64,000 bases of DNA from NCBI RefSeq assembly GCF_014649655.1, contig NZ_BMTL01000014.1, positions 62,001 to 126,000 of the forward strand. Direction: 5' to 3'. The notes beneath the pieces are model-generated. The model saw nothing but the letters and a program-made list of their open reading frames with translations. It did no database searches and was not told where the DNA came from. Positions within the stretch are counted from its first letter, which is position 1. Each line of letters begins with the position of its first letter. The stretch is from Streptomyces humidus (GTDB taxonomy: Bacteria; Actinomycetota; Actinomycetes; Streptomycetales; Streptomycetaceae). Both the position numbers and the translations under genes were made by a program. Positions 54,478 to 62,014 of the stretch are shown here, piece after piece.

Positions 54478-55209
54478 ATGGCAGTCCGCCCTTCTTCCTC
54501 CCCCTCCCCCTGCGATCCCTCCGGCGGTGAGCCGGGGTCCGCCGGAGAGGGGACCTCCCGCACCGGCCTGATGATGGTCTGCGCCTCGGTCGCCGTGGTC
54601 GTGGCGCTCGGCCTGGTCGGCGGCAACGAGGCCCCTCGCGGCACGGCGAGCCCGCCCCACGCCCCGCCCGCCGCCGCGTCCCTTCCGGCGGCCTCCGCAG
54701 CGGACGCCCCCGACGCGCAGGCGCCGGGGTCCGACGGCCGGACGGCGGGAAAGCATCTGCCGCGCTCACGGCCCGTACGGCTGCTCATCCCCAAGATCGC
54801 GGTCGATGCCCCCTTCACCGACCTCGCCATCGGCCCCAGCGGACGGCTGAACCCGCCTCCGGCGAGCGACGTCAACCTCGTGGGCTGGCACGCCAAGGGC
54901 GCCTCCCCCGGGGAGACGGGCACCTCGATCATCGCCGGACACGTCGACACCAAGACGTCCCCGGCCGTCTTCGCACGCCTGAGCGAGCTGAGGAAGGGCG
55001 ATCTGTTCCACGTCCTGCGGGCCGACGGAACCCGGGCGTCCTTCCGGGTGGACAGCGTGGAGACCTTCGCCAAGGACGACTTCCCCAGCGAACGGGTGTA
55101 CGGCGACACCGCACAGGCCCAGGCGCGCCTGATCACCTGTGCGGGCGCCTATGACCGGCAGGTCAAGGACTACACGGACAACCTGGTCGTCTTCGCCCAT
55201 CTCGTCTGA
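54478..55209 (+). CDS. Class F sortase
   Basis: 243 aa. N-terminal membrane helix (GLMMVCASVAVVVALGLVGG), Pro/Ala linker, then the sortase barrel (about 95-243): LLIPKIAVDAPFTDLAIGPSG, catalytic His in IIAGHVDTKTSP, catalytic Cys in RLITCAGAYDR, with the Arg after it. The missing extra helices and the late Cys-Arg spacing fit class F, the actinobacterial type. It would attach a surface protein to peptidoglycan; the upstream repeat protein is the obvious partner, 116 bp away. Confidence 0.93.
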   Translation: MAVRPSSSPSPCDPSGGEPGSAGEGTSRTGLMMVCASVAVVVALGLVGGNEAPRGTASPPHAPPAAASLPAASAADAPDAQAPGSDGRTAGKHLPRSRPVRLLIPKIAVDAPFTDLAIGPSGRLNPPPASDVNLVGWHAKGASPGETGTSIIAGHVDTKTSPAVFARLSELRKGDLFHVLRADGTRASFRVDSVETFAKDDFPSERVYGDTAQAQARLITCAGAYDRQVKDYTDNLVVFAHLV

Positions 55210-55345
55210 GGTTCACCCGGCCGGTCACCCACGTAGTTCATCCGACTCGCGCGCTCGCGGGGACGGGCACAGGATCGAGGAACGCTGACGTCGCATCACC
55301 GCGGCCGACGTTCACTTCCCCCTCCGTGAAGGAGATGTGCGCAGG

Positions 55346-56500
55346 ATGACCACCACGTCCGAACGTGTTGCAGGCTCGCGGACGCGCCAGGCGTCGCAAC
55401 GCGTCTCCCAGTCCGTGTTCGACGGCTCCCGGCTTCGCGTCGTCCTCCTGGTCGACGTCTACGACGGGGCCCAGCAGCAGTTCCTGGAGGCGTACGAGCA
55501 GCTCTGCAACCAGGTCGCGTCCGTCCCCGGGCATGTCAGCGACCAGTTGTGCCAGTCCATCGAGAACCCCTCCCAGTGGCTCATCACCAGCGAGTGGGAG
55601 AGCGCCCCGCCGTTCCTCGCCTGGGTCAACAGCGAGGAGCACGTGCGGATGGTGGAGCCGCTGCACAGCTGCGTGCGCGACACCCGTTCGCTGCGCTTCC
55701 ACGTCGTCCGCGAGACGGGCGGCCCGGCGGACGGCGGGCAGGGCAAGCGCCGGCTCCAGTCGTCGCCCAGGATCGGCGACGGCATGATCCGGCACGCGCT
55801 CACCTTCACCGTCAAGCCCGGCAGCGAGGACATCGTCGCCAAGATCCTCGCCGACTACGCCTCACCCGAGCCGAAGGTCGACGACACCACCCGGCTGTGC
55901 CGCACCTCGCTGTTCATGCACGGGAACCGCGTGGTGCGGGCCATCGAGGTGCGGGGCGACCTGCTGTCCGCGCTGCGCCACGTCTCCCGGCAGCCCGAGG
56001 TGCGGGCCGTCGAGGAGGCCATCAACCCCCATCTGGAGCAGGACCGGGACCTCAACGACCCCGAGTCCGCGCGGGTGTTCTTCACCCGGGCCGCGCTGCC
56101 CGCCGTGCACCACGTGACGGCGGACCGGCAGGACGCGCAGGCCGAGCGGTACGCCCTGTGCTACCCGACCCGCCCCGACCGCGGCATGCAGCTGGCCGAG
56201 CTGCTCGCCCGGCAGGACGAGGCCGCCGCGGACGACCCCCGCAACCCGGTCCTGCGCAGCACGATCTTCCAGCGCGACGACGTCGTCGTCCGGCTGATCG
56301 ACGTGCGCGGCGGACTCGACGCCGCCGACCCCGTGCAGGCCCTGGGGCTGGCCGATCCCGAGCAGGTGGCCGAGCTGACCACGCTCCAGGACGACGCGGG
56401 CGCGTCCCCCGAGTCCGCCGGGAAGAGCGCCCCCCTCGCGCGGTTCCTTCAGCTCGCGCGCATGGATCTCGTCACCGACCGCCGGTCGCCCGAGGCCTGA
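55346..56500 (+). CDS. Spore-pigment cluster protein, WhiE-I / SchA / CurD-like
   Basis: 384 aa from ATG 55346 (an alternative GTG lies three codons upstream). The N-terminal ABM-type ferredoxin-fold domain (about 25-120, LRVVLLVDVYDGAQQQFLEAYEQLC) is followed by two SchA/CurD-like repeats (ALTFTVKPGSEDIVAKILADY; RYALCYPTRPDRGMQLAELLAR). First gene of the compact PKS operon. ABM folds act as small oxygenases or cyclases; its chemical step in pigment formation is not established. Confidence 0.88.
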   Translation: MTTTSERVAGSRTRQASQRVSQSVFDGSRLRVVLLVDVYDGAQQQFLEAYEQLCNQVASVPGHVSDQLCQSIENPSQWLITSEWESAPPFLAWVNSEEHVRMVEPLHSCVRDTRSLRFHVVRETGGPADGGQGKRRLQSSPRIGDGMIRHALTFTVKPGSEDIVAKILADYASPEPKVDDTTRLCRTSLFMHGNRVVRAIEVRGDLLSALRHVSRQPEVRAVEEAINPHLEQDRDLNDPESARVFFTRAALPAVHHVTADRQDAQAERYALCYPTRPDRGMQLAELLARQDEAAADDPRNPVLRSTIFQRDDVVVRLIDVRGGLDAADPVQALGLADPEQVAELTTLQDDAGASPESAGKSAPLARFLQLARMDLVTDRRSPEA

Positions 56501-56571
56501 GTCCCCATCACGTGGGCAGGGGCGGCCCCCCGCCCCTGCCACGCCGGCGCAGTACACATCGGAGGAACGTC

Positions 56572-57015
56572 GTGATCACATCCCGTCCCAGAGTCGTGGA
56601 TCTCAGCGAGGTCGAGCCCAACACCCGGCGCGGCGGCGATCTGCGCGCCATGCTCACCCCCGCGACGGTCGGCTCGACCAGCGGTTTCATGGGCGTCGCG
56701 CTCATCAAGCCCGGCGACCGCATCGGCGAGCACTACCACCCGTACTCCGAGGAGTTCGTGTACGTGGTGTGCGGGCAGCTGGAGGTGGACCTCGACGGCG
56801 AGGCGCAGGCCCTGCAGCCCGAGCAGGGCCTGATGATCCCCGTCGGCATGCGGCACCGCTTCCGCAACGTCGGCAACGTCGAGGCCCGTATGGTCTTCCA
56901 CCTCGGTCCGCTGGCGCCGACCCCGCCGCTCGGCCACGTCGACACCGAGGAGACCGGCGCCGAGCCCGTGGTGATCGGGTCCGAGGCGGCCCCACGACGT
57001 CAGGTCCGGTCATGA
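56572..57015 (+). CDS. Cupin protein of the pigment cluster (WhiE-II / CurC-like)
   Basis: 147 aa, GTG start with GGAGGA six bases before. A single cupin barrel with metal-type His/Glu ligands: GEHYHPYSEEFVYVVCGQLEVDL and PVGMRHRFRNVGN. Overlaps the ketosynthase gene by four bases. Cupins of this position are thought to assist polyketide oxidation or cyclisation; the precise role is open. Confidence 0.9.
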   Translation: MITSRPRVVDLSEVEPNTRRGGDLRAMLTPATVGSTSGFMGVALIKPGDRIGEHYHPYSEEFVYVVCGQLEVDLDGEAQALQPEQGLMIPVGMRHRFRNVGNVEARMVFHLGPLAPTPPLGHVDTEETGAEPVVIGSEAAPRRQVRS

Positions 57016-58280
57016 CGAGACGTGTCGCGGTCACCGGCATAGGCGTCGTCGCCCCGGGTGGCATAGGCGTGCCGGCGTTCTGGAAGCTCCTGGTCGAGGG
57101 GCGCACGGCGACGCGCGGCATCACGTTCTTCGATCCGACCGGTCTGCGCTCGCGGATCGCCGCCGAATGCGACTTCGAGCCGGCGGCCCACGGACTGGAC
57201 GCCGCCGACGTCGAACGGTGCGACCGCTACATCCAGTTCGCGCTGGCCGCCGGGGCCGAGGCCGTGACCGACGCCGGTCTGGACCTGGCCGCCGAGAACC
57301 CCTGGCGGGTCGGCGTCTCCCTGGGCACCGCGGTCGGCGGCACCACCCGGCTGGAGAAGGACTACGTCCTGGTCAGCCACGGCGGGCAGCGCTGGGACGT
57401 GGACCACCGCGAGGCGGCCCCGCAGCTGCACCGGGCGTTCACCCCCAGCACGCTGGCCTCGACGGTCGCGGAGCGGTTCGGGGCGCGCGGGCCGGTGCAG
57501 ACCGTCTCCACGGGCTGCACCTCCGGACTCGACGCGGTCGGGTACGCGTTCCACACCGTGGAGGAGGGCCGGGCCGACATCTGCATAGCCGGCGCCTCGG
57601 ACTCGCCGATCTCCCCGATCACCATGGCGTGCTTCGACGCGATCAAGGCGACCTCCTCCAACAACGACGACCCCGCCCACGCCTCGCGTCCCTTCGACGC
57701 GGACCGCGACGGGTTCGTGATGGGCGAGGGCGGCGCCGTGCTCGTCCTGGAGGAGCTGGAGCACGCCAGGGCCCGTGGCGCGCACGTCTACTGCGAGCTC
57801 GGCGGGTACGCCACCTTCGGCAACGCCTACCACATGACCGGCCTCACCAGCGAGGGCCTCGAGATGGCCCGGGCCATCGGGGACGCCCTCGACCACGCCC
57901 GGACCGACGCCGGCGCGATCGACTACGTCAACGCGCACGGGTCGGGCACCAAGCAGAACGACCGTCACGAGACGGCCGCGGTGAAGCGGGTCCTGGGCGC
58001 GCACGCCTACGACACCCCCATGAGCTCCATCAAGTCCATGGTGGGCCACTCCCTGGGCGCGATCGGCGCGATCGAACTCGTCGCCTGCGTCCTGGCGCTG
58101 GCCCACCAGGTCGTGCCGCCGACCGCCAACTACGAGACGCCCGACCCCGAGTGCGACCTGGACTACGTCCCGCGCGTGGCCCGTGAGCGCAAGCTGGGCA
58201 GCGTGCTCTCCGTGGGCAGCGGGTTCGGCGGCTTCCAGTCCGCGGTGGTCATGAACCGGCCGAGGGAGAAGACACGATGA
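57012..58280 (+). CDS. Type II PKS ketosynthase alpha (KS-alpha)
   Basis: 422 aa. Condensing enzyme of the minimal PKS. Active-site Cys169 in VSTGCTSGLDAVG, His in VNAHGSGTKQND and in SMVGHSLGAIGA, C-terminal GFGGFQSA. It pairs with the next gene product as a heterodimer to extend malonyl units on the ACP. ATGA overlap on both sides. By order and relatives this is the spore-pigment type (whiE-III/curA/schC), normally giving a C24 chain. Confidence 0.95.
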   Translation: MTRRVAVTGIGVVAPGGIGVPAFWKLLVEGRTATRGITFFDPTGLRSRIAAECDFEPAAHGLDAADVERCDRYIQFALAAGAEAVTDAGLDLAAENPWRVGVSLGTAVGGTTRLEKDYVLVSHGGQRWDVDHREAAPQLHRAFTPSTLASTVAERFGARGPVQTVSTGCTSGLDAVGYAFHTVEEGRADICIAGASDSPISPITMACFDAIKATSSNNDDPAHASRPFDADRDGFVMGEGGAVLVLEELEHARARGAHVYCELGGYATFGNAYHMTGLTSEGLEMARAIGDALDHARTDAGAIDYVNAHGSGTKQNDRHETAAVKRVLGAHAYDTPMSSIKSMVGHSLGAIGAIELVACVLALAHQVVPPTANYETPDPECDLDYVPRVARERKLGSVLSVGSGFGGFQSAVVMNRPREKTR

Positions 58281-59527
58281 GCGAACCCCTTCAACGGCGC
58301 GCGGTCGTCACGGGAATCGGCGTGGTCGCGCCCAACGGAGCCGGCACGGAGACCTTCTGGAAGTCCACCAGGGAGGGCATCAGCGTCCTGGACCGGGTCA
58401 CCCGTGAGGGCTGTGAGCACCTCCCGCTGAAGGTGGCGGGCCAGGTCCGCGACTTCGACCCGTCGGCCGCGATCGAGGAGCGCTACCTCGTCCAGACCGA
58501 CCGGTTCACGCACTTCGCGATGGCCGCCGCCGACCTCGCGCTGGAGGACGCCGGCCTCGGCCGCACCGAGACCGACGCCGCGCCCTTCTCCGTCGGCGTG
58601 GTCACCGCGGCCGGCTCCGGCGGCGGCGAGTTCGGCCAGCGCGAGCTGCAGCAGCTGTGGGGCAAGGGCAGTCGCTATGTCGGCCCGTACCAGTCCATCG
58701 CCTGGTTCTACGCCGCCAGCACCGGCCAGATCTCCATCCGCCGCGGCTTCAAGGGCCCCTGCTCGGTCGTCGCCGCCGACGAGGCCGGCGGCCTGGACGC
58801 CCTCGCCCACGCGGCGCGGGCCGTGCGCCGCGGCACCGACGTGATCGTGGCCGGGGCGACCGAGGCGCCGATCGCGCCGTACTCGGTCGTCTGCCAGCTC
58901 GGCTACCAGGAGCTGAGCACCGTCGACGACCCGGCCCGCGCCTACCGTCCGTTCACCTCCGCGGCCTGCGGCTTCGTGCCGGCCGAGGGCGGCGCCATGG
59001 TCGTGGTGGAGGCGGCGGAGCAGGCCCGGACCCGCGGTGCGCGGGTGCGGGCCGTCCTCGCCGGACACGCGGCGACCTTCACCGGAGCCTCCCGTTGGGC
59101 CGAGTCCCGGGAAGGCCTCGCCCAGGCCGTCCGCGGAGCCCTGGAGGAGGCGGACTGCGCCCCGGAGGAGATCGACGTGGTCTTCGCCGACGCGCTCGGC
59201 GTCCCGGAGGCGGACCGCGCCGAGGCGCTGGCCATCGTCGACGCGCTCGGCCCGCACGGGGCCCGGGTGCCCGTCACCGCGCCGAAGACCGGCATCGGGC
59301 GGGGGTACTGCGCGGCGCCGCTGATGGACGCCGCGGCGGCGGTGCTCACGATGGAGCACGGCCTGATCCCTCCGACCCCCAACGTCTTCGACGTCTGCCA
59401 TGACCTCGACCTCGTGACCGGCCGGGCCCGCACCGCGCAGGTGCGCACGGCACTGGTTCTGAGCCGGGGGCTCATGGGGTCGAACTCGGCGCTGGTGCTC
59501 CGGCACGGCGTCGCCGACGCCTCGTAG
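58277..59527 (+). CDS. Type II PKS chain-length factor (KS-beta)
   Basis: 416 aa. Homologous to the KS-alpha but the nucleophile position reads Glu169 (VVAADEAGGLDAL; codon GAG at 58781-58783), where antibiotic-type chain-length factors usually have Gln. NAPKTGIGRG-type His loss is also seen (VTAPKTGIGRGYCAAPLMD). It sets chain length and forms the malonyl-decarboxylating half of the dimer. Starts within the KS-alpha stop (ATGA). Confidence 0.94.
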   Translation: MSEPLQRRAVVTGIGVVAPNGAGTETFWKSTREGISVLDRVTREGCEHLPLKVAGQVRDFDPSAAIEERYLVQTDRFTHFAMAAADLALEDAGLGRTETDAAPFSVGVVTAAGSGGGEFGQRELQQLWGKGSRYVGPYQSIAWFYAASTGQISIRRGFKGPCSVVAADEAGGLDALAHAARAVRRGTDVIVAGATEAPIAPYSVVCQLGYQELSTVDDPARAYRPFTSAACGFVPAEGGAMVVVEAAEQARTRGARVRAVLAGHAATFTGASRWAESREGLAQAVRGALEEADCAPEEIDVVFADALGVPEADRAEALAIVDALGPHGARVPVTAPKTGIGRGYCAAPLMDAAAAVLTMEHGLIPPTPNVFDVCHDLDLVTGRARTAQVRTALVLSRGLMGSNSALVLRHGVADAS

Positions 59528-59561
59528 CGAGGCGCCGCTCAGCAGGAGAGAAGAGGAACCC

Positions 59562-59816
59562 ATGACTGACCGCATCACTGTGGAAGAGCTGGCCGAACTC
59601 ATGAAGAAGTCCGCCGGCGTCACCGTCGCCCCGGACCGGCTCCGGGAGCCGGACACCGGCTTCGACACCCTCGGCGTGGACTCGCTGGGCCTGCTGGGCA
59701 TCGTGGGCGAGCTGGAGAACCGGTACGGCACGCCGATGCCGCCCGACGCCGAACGCTCCAAGACGCCCCGCGAGTTCCTCGACCTCGTCAACAGCGCCCT
59801 CATGACAGGAGCCTGA
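59562..59816 (+). CDS. Acyl carrier protein of the type II PKS
   Basis: 84 aa. Phosphopantetheine site Ser41 in TLGVDSLGLLGIVGELE. Acidic, four-helix bundle pattern. GAGAAGAGG precedes the ATG. One base separates it from the aromatase gene. It carries the growing polyketide; loading is expected from the malonyl transferase of fatty-acid synthesis, as no AT gene is in the cluster. Confidence 0.95.
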   Translation: MTDRITVEELAELMKKSAGVTVAPDRLREPDTGFDTLGVDSLGLLGIVGELENRYGTPMPPDAERSKTPREFLDLVNSALMTGA

Positions 59817-59817
59817 G

Positions 59818-60297
59818 ATGTCCGGACACACACAGAACGAGATCACCATCGCGGCACCCCTGGACCTGGTCTGGGAGATCACCAACGATCTGGAGAACTG
59901 GCCGCGGCTGTTCACCGAGTACGCGTCCGTCGAGATCCTCTCCCGGGAGGGACGCAGGACGACGTTCCGGCTGACCATGCACCCGGACGAGAACGGGACC
60001 GTGTGGAGCTGGGTCTCGGAGCGCGAGCCGGACCGCGAGACGCGCACCGTCAAGGCCCGCCGGGTCGAGACCGGCCCCTTCGACCACATGAACATCCACT
60101 GGCGGTACGAGGAGGTCCCGGGCGGCACGCGGATGGTGTGGACGCAGGACTTCGCGATGAAGCCGGAGGCGCCGGTCGACGACGACTGGATGACCGACAA
60201 CATCAACCGGAACTCCAAGATCCAGATGGGCCTGATCCGGGACCGCATCGAGAAGGCCGCCGCCGAACGCGGCGCCACCGCCGGAATGACCGACTGA
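59818..60297 (+). CDS. Aromatase/cyclase, SRPBCC fold (WhiE-VI-like)
   Basis: 159 aa START/SRPBCC domain: HTQNEITIAAPLDLVWEITNDLENWPRLFTEYASVEIL, NIHWRYEEVPGGTRMVWTQDFAMK. In WhiE/TcmN-type enzymes this fold guides first-ring cyclisation and aromatisation of the poly-beta-ketone. Coupled to the ACP gene by a one-base gap. Confidence 0.93.
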   Translation: MSGHTQNEITIAAPLDLVWEITNDLENWPRLFTEYASVEILSREGRRTTFRLTMHPDENGTVWSWVSEREPDRETRTVKARRVETGPFDHMNIHWRYEEVPGGTRMVWTQDFAMKPEAPVDDDWMTDNINRNSKIQMGLIRDRIEKAAAERGATAGMTD

Positions 60298-60317
60298 GCC
60301 GGACGGAGAACGGTTCC

Positions 60318-60650
60318 ATGCACCAGGCCCTGATCGTCGCCCGGATGGCCCCCGGATCGGCTCCCGACATCGCGAAGGTGTTCGAGGAGTCCGACCGGGG
60401 GGAGCTGCCGCACCTCGTCGGCGTCGTCCGGCGCAGCCTCTTCCAGTTCGGCGACCTGTACATGCACATGATCGAGTCGGAGCGCGACCCCGGTCCCGCC
60501 ATCGCGAAGATCACCGGGCACCCCGAGTTCCGGGACGTGAGCGAGCGGCTGTCCGCGTATGTCAGCGCCTACGACCCCGAGACCTGGCGTTCCCCCAAGG
60601 ACGCCATGGCGCAGCGCTTCTACCTCTGGGAGCGCGAGCCGGCCGGCTGA
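60318..60650 (+). CDS. Polyketide cyclase, TcmI family (WhiE-VII-like)
   Basis: 110 aa. MHQALIVARMAPGSAPDIAKVFEESDRGELPHLVGVVRRSLFQF and LYMHMIESERDPGPAI match the TcmI ferredoxin-like cyclases that close later rings. Last gene of the rightward PKS operon; a perfect palindrome follows at 60665. Confidence 0.94.
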   Translation: MHQALIVARMAPGSAPDIAKVFEESDRGELPHLVGVVRRSLFQFGDLYMHMIESERDPGPAIAKITGHPEFRDVSERLSAYVSAYDPETWRSPKDAMAQRFYLWEREPAG

Positions 60651-60664
60651 CCTCGCCGACCGTC

Positions 60665-60706
60665 ACCGGTCGCCGGGCCCGCAGCGCTGCGGGCCCGGCG
60701 ACCGGT
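60665..60706. terminator. Perfect 42-bp palindrome, bidirectional terminator
   Basis: Two 21-base arms with no spacer (left arm begins ACCGGTCGCCGG, right arm ends CCGGCGACCGGT). It lies between the convergent cyclase and methyltransferase genes, 14 bases from the cyclase stop. No U-tract. Confidence 0.8.
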
Positions 60707-60747
60707 GGTCGGGAGGGGAAGGCGGGACGGGCGGGCACGCGGTCGGA

Positions 60748-61806
60748 TCAGCCTGCCACGTGGCAGTCGAACGCGTGCAGATAGGGGTTGACCGGGCTGA
60801 TGTCGTCGATGACCAGTCCCGCGTCGGTCAGCCGGGAGACCATGCTCTCGGTGGTGTGCTTCGCGCCGCCGACGTTGAGGAGCAGCATCAGGTCCATGGC
60901 GGTGCTGAACCGCATCGACGGCGTGTCGTCGACGAGGTTCTCGATGACCACGACCCGCGCTCCCGGCCCGCCCGCCTCGCGGACGTTGCGCAGCGTGCGG
61001 GCGGTGCTCTCGTCGTCCCACTCCAGGATGTTCTTGATCACGTAGACGTCGGCCTGCACCGGGACGGCCTCGCGGACGTCGCCCGGCACGACGCGCGCGC
61101 GGTCGGCGAGGTCGCCGCCCGGGAGCAGCCTCGGCACCGCGTTCTCCACCACCCGGGGAAGGTCGAGCAACGCCCCCTGCATCGTGGGGTACTTGTCCAG
61201 CAGGCTCGCCACCACGTGCCCCTGGCCGCCGCCGAGGTCGGCGACGGACGCGGCGCCCGACAGGTCGAGGAACTCCGCGACGTCCCGCGCCGACTGCACG
61301 CTGGACGTCGTCATGGCGCGGTTGAAGACGTCCGCCGACTCCGGGGCGTCCTCGTTGAGGTAGGGGAAGAACTCCTTGCCGTACAGGTCCCGCACGACGT
61401 CGCGGCCGGTGCGCACGGCCTCGTCCAGCAGCGGCCAGGCGTCCCAGGTCCAGGGCTCGGTGCACCACAGGGTGATGGCGCGCAGGCTGTTCGGGTCGTC
61501 CTCGCGTAGCAGCCGGGAGACGTCGGTGTGCGCGAACGTCCCGTCCGCCTGCTCGGCGAAGACGCCGTAGCAGGACAGGGCCCGCAGGAGCCGCCGCAGC
61601 GGCTTGGGCTCGGTCTTCACCGCCGCCGCGAGGTCCGCCACCGGCATCGGGCTGCCGCCGAGGGCGTCGGCGACCCCGAGCCGGGCGGCCGCGCGCAGGG
61701 CGGCGGCGCACGCCGCCCCGAACGCGAGCTCCCTCAGCCGCATGGACGGGGGCGGCGCCCCCGGCGCCGGCGGGTCCGGGAGCTTGGGAGGCTGAACGGT
61801 CGTCAT
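60748..61806 (-). CDS. SAM-dependent O-methyltransferase, polyketide type
   Basis: 352 aa from ATG 61806 with AAGAAGG upstream. N-terminal dimerisation helices (LRELAFGAACAAALRAAARLGVADALGG), then the Rossmann MTase domain with SAM motif VADLGGGQGHVVASLL, RARVVPGDVREAVPVQADVYVIKNILEWDDE (catalytic region) and VVVIENLVDD. Of the DnrK/TcmO class methylating aromatic hydroxyls. Its place, facing the PKS operon, suggests it methylates the pigment; the S. coelicolor whiE cluster lacks such a gene as far as I recall. Confidence 0.92.
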   Translation of the reverse strand: MTTVQPPKLPDPPAPGAPPPSMRLRELAFGAACAAALRAAARLGVADALGGSPMPVADLAAAVKTEPKPLRRLLRALSCYGVFAEQADGTFAHTDVSRLLREDDPNSLRAITLWCTEPWTWDAWPLLDEAVRTGRDVVRDLYGKEFFPYLNEDAPESADVFNRAMTTSSVQSARDVAEFLDLSGAASVADLGGGQGHVVASLLDKYPTMQGALLDLPRVVENAVPRLLPGGDLADRARVVPGDVREAVPVQADVYVIKNILEWDDESTARTLRNVREAGGPGARVVVIENLVDDTPSMRFSTAMDLMLLLNVGGAKHTTESMVSRLTDAGLVIDDISPVNPYLHAFDCHVAG

Positions 61807-61851
61807 CTGCCGCCTTCTTTCTTTCCTGCGTGGATTCCCGATGTGTGGTGA

Positions 61852-61887
61852 GTGCCTGGAGTGCCTGGAGTGCCTGGAGTGCCCGGA
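61852..61887. repeat. 9-bp tandem repeat upstream of the methyltransferase gene
   Basis: Four head-to-tail copies of GTGCCTGGA (last copy GTGCCCGGA). It begins 46 bp upstream of the methyltransferase ATG, in its leader. Copy number could vary between strains. Confidence 0.8.
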
Positions 61888-62014
61888 ACGCCTGCGCTGA
61901 GCGGCGCCTTGTGTGCCCCCGTGCACGGCGCTCGGGGCCCGGGGCCCGGGGATCACGCGACGCGGGGCGTCCCCGGGGCGGGCGGGTCCGTGAGCGGCTG
62001 CGGTCGGTGGCCGC

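Noticed and set aside
61852..61887. Possible CRISPR-like direct repeat
   Set aside because: Copies are contiguous 9-mers without spacers; a simple tandem repeat.
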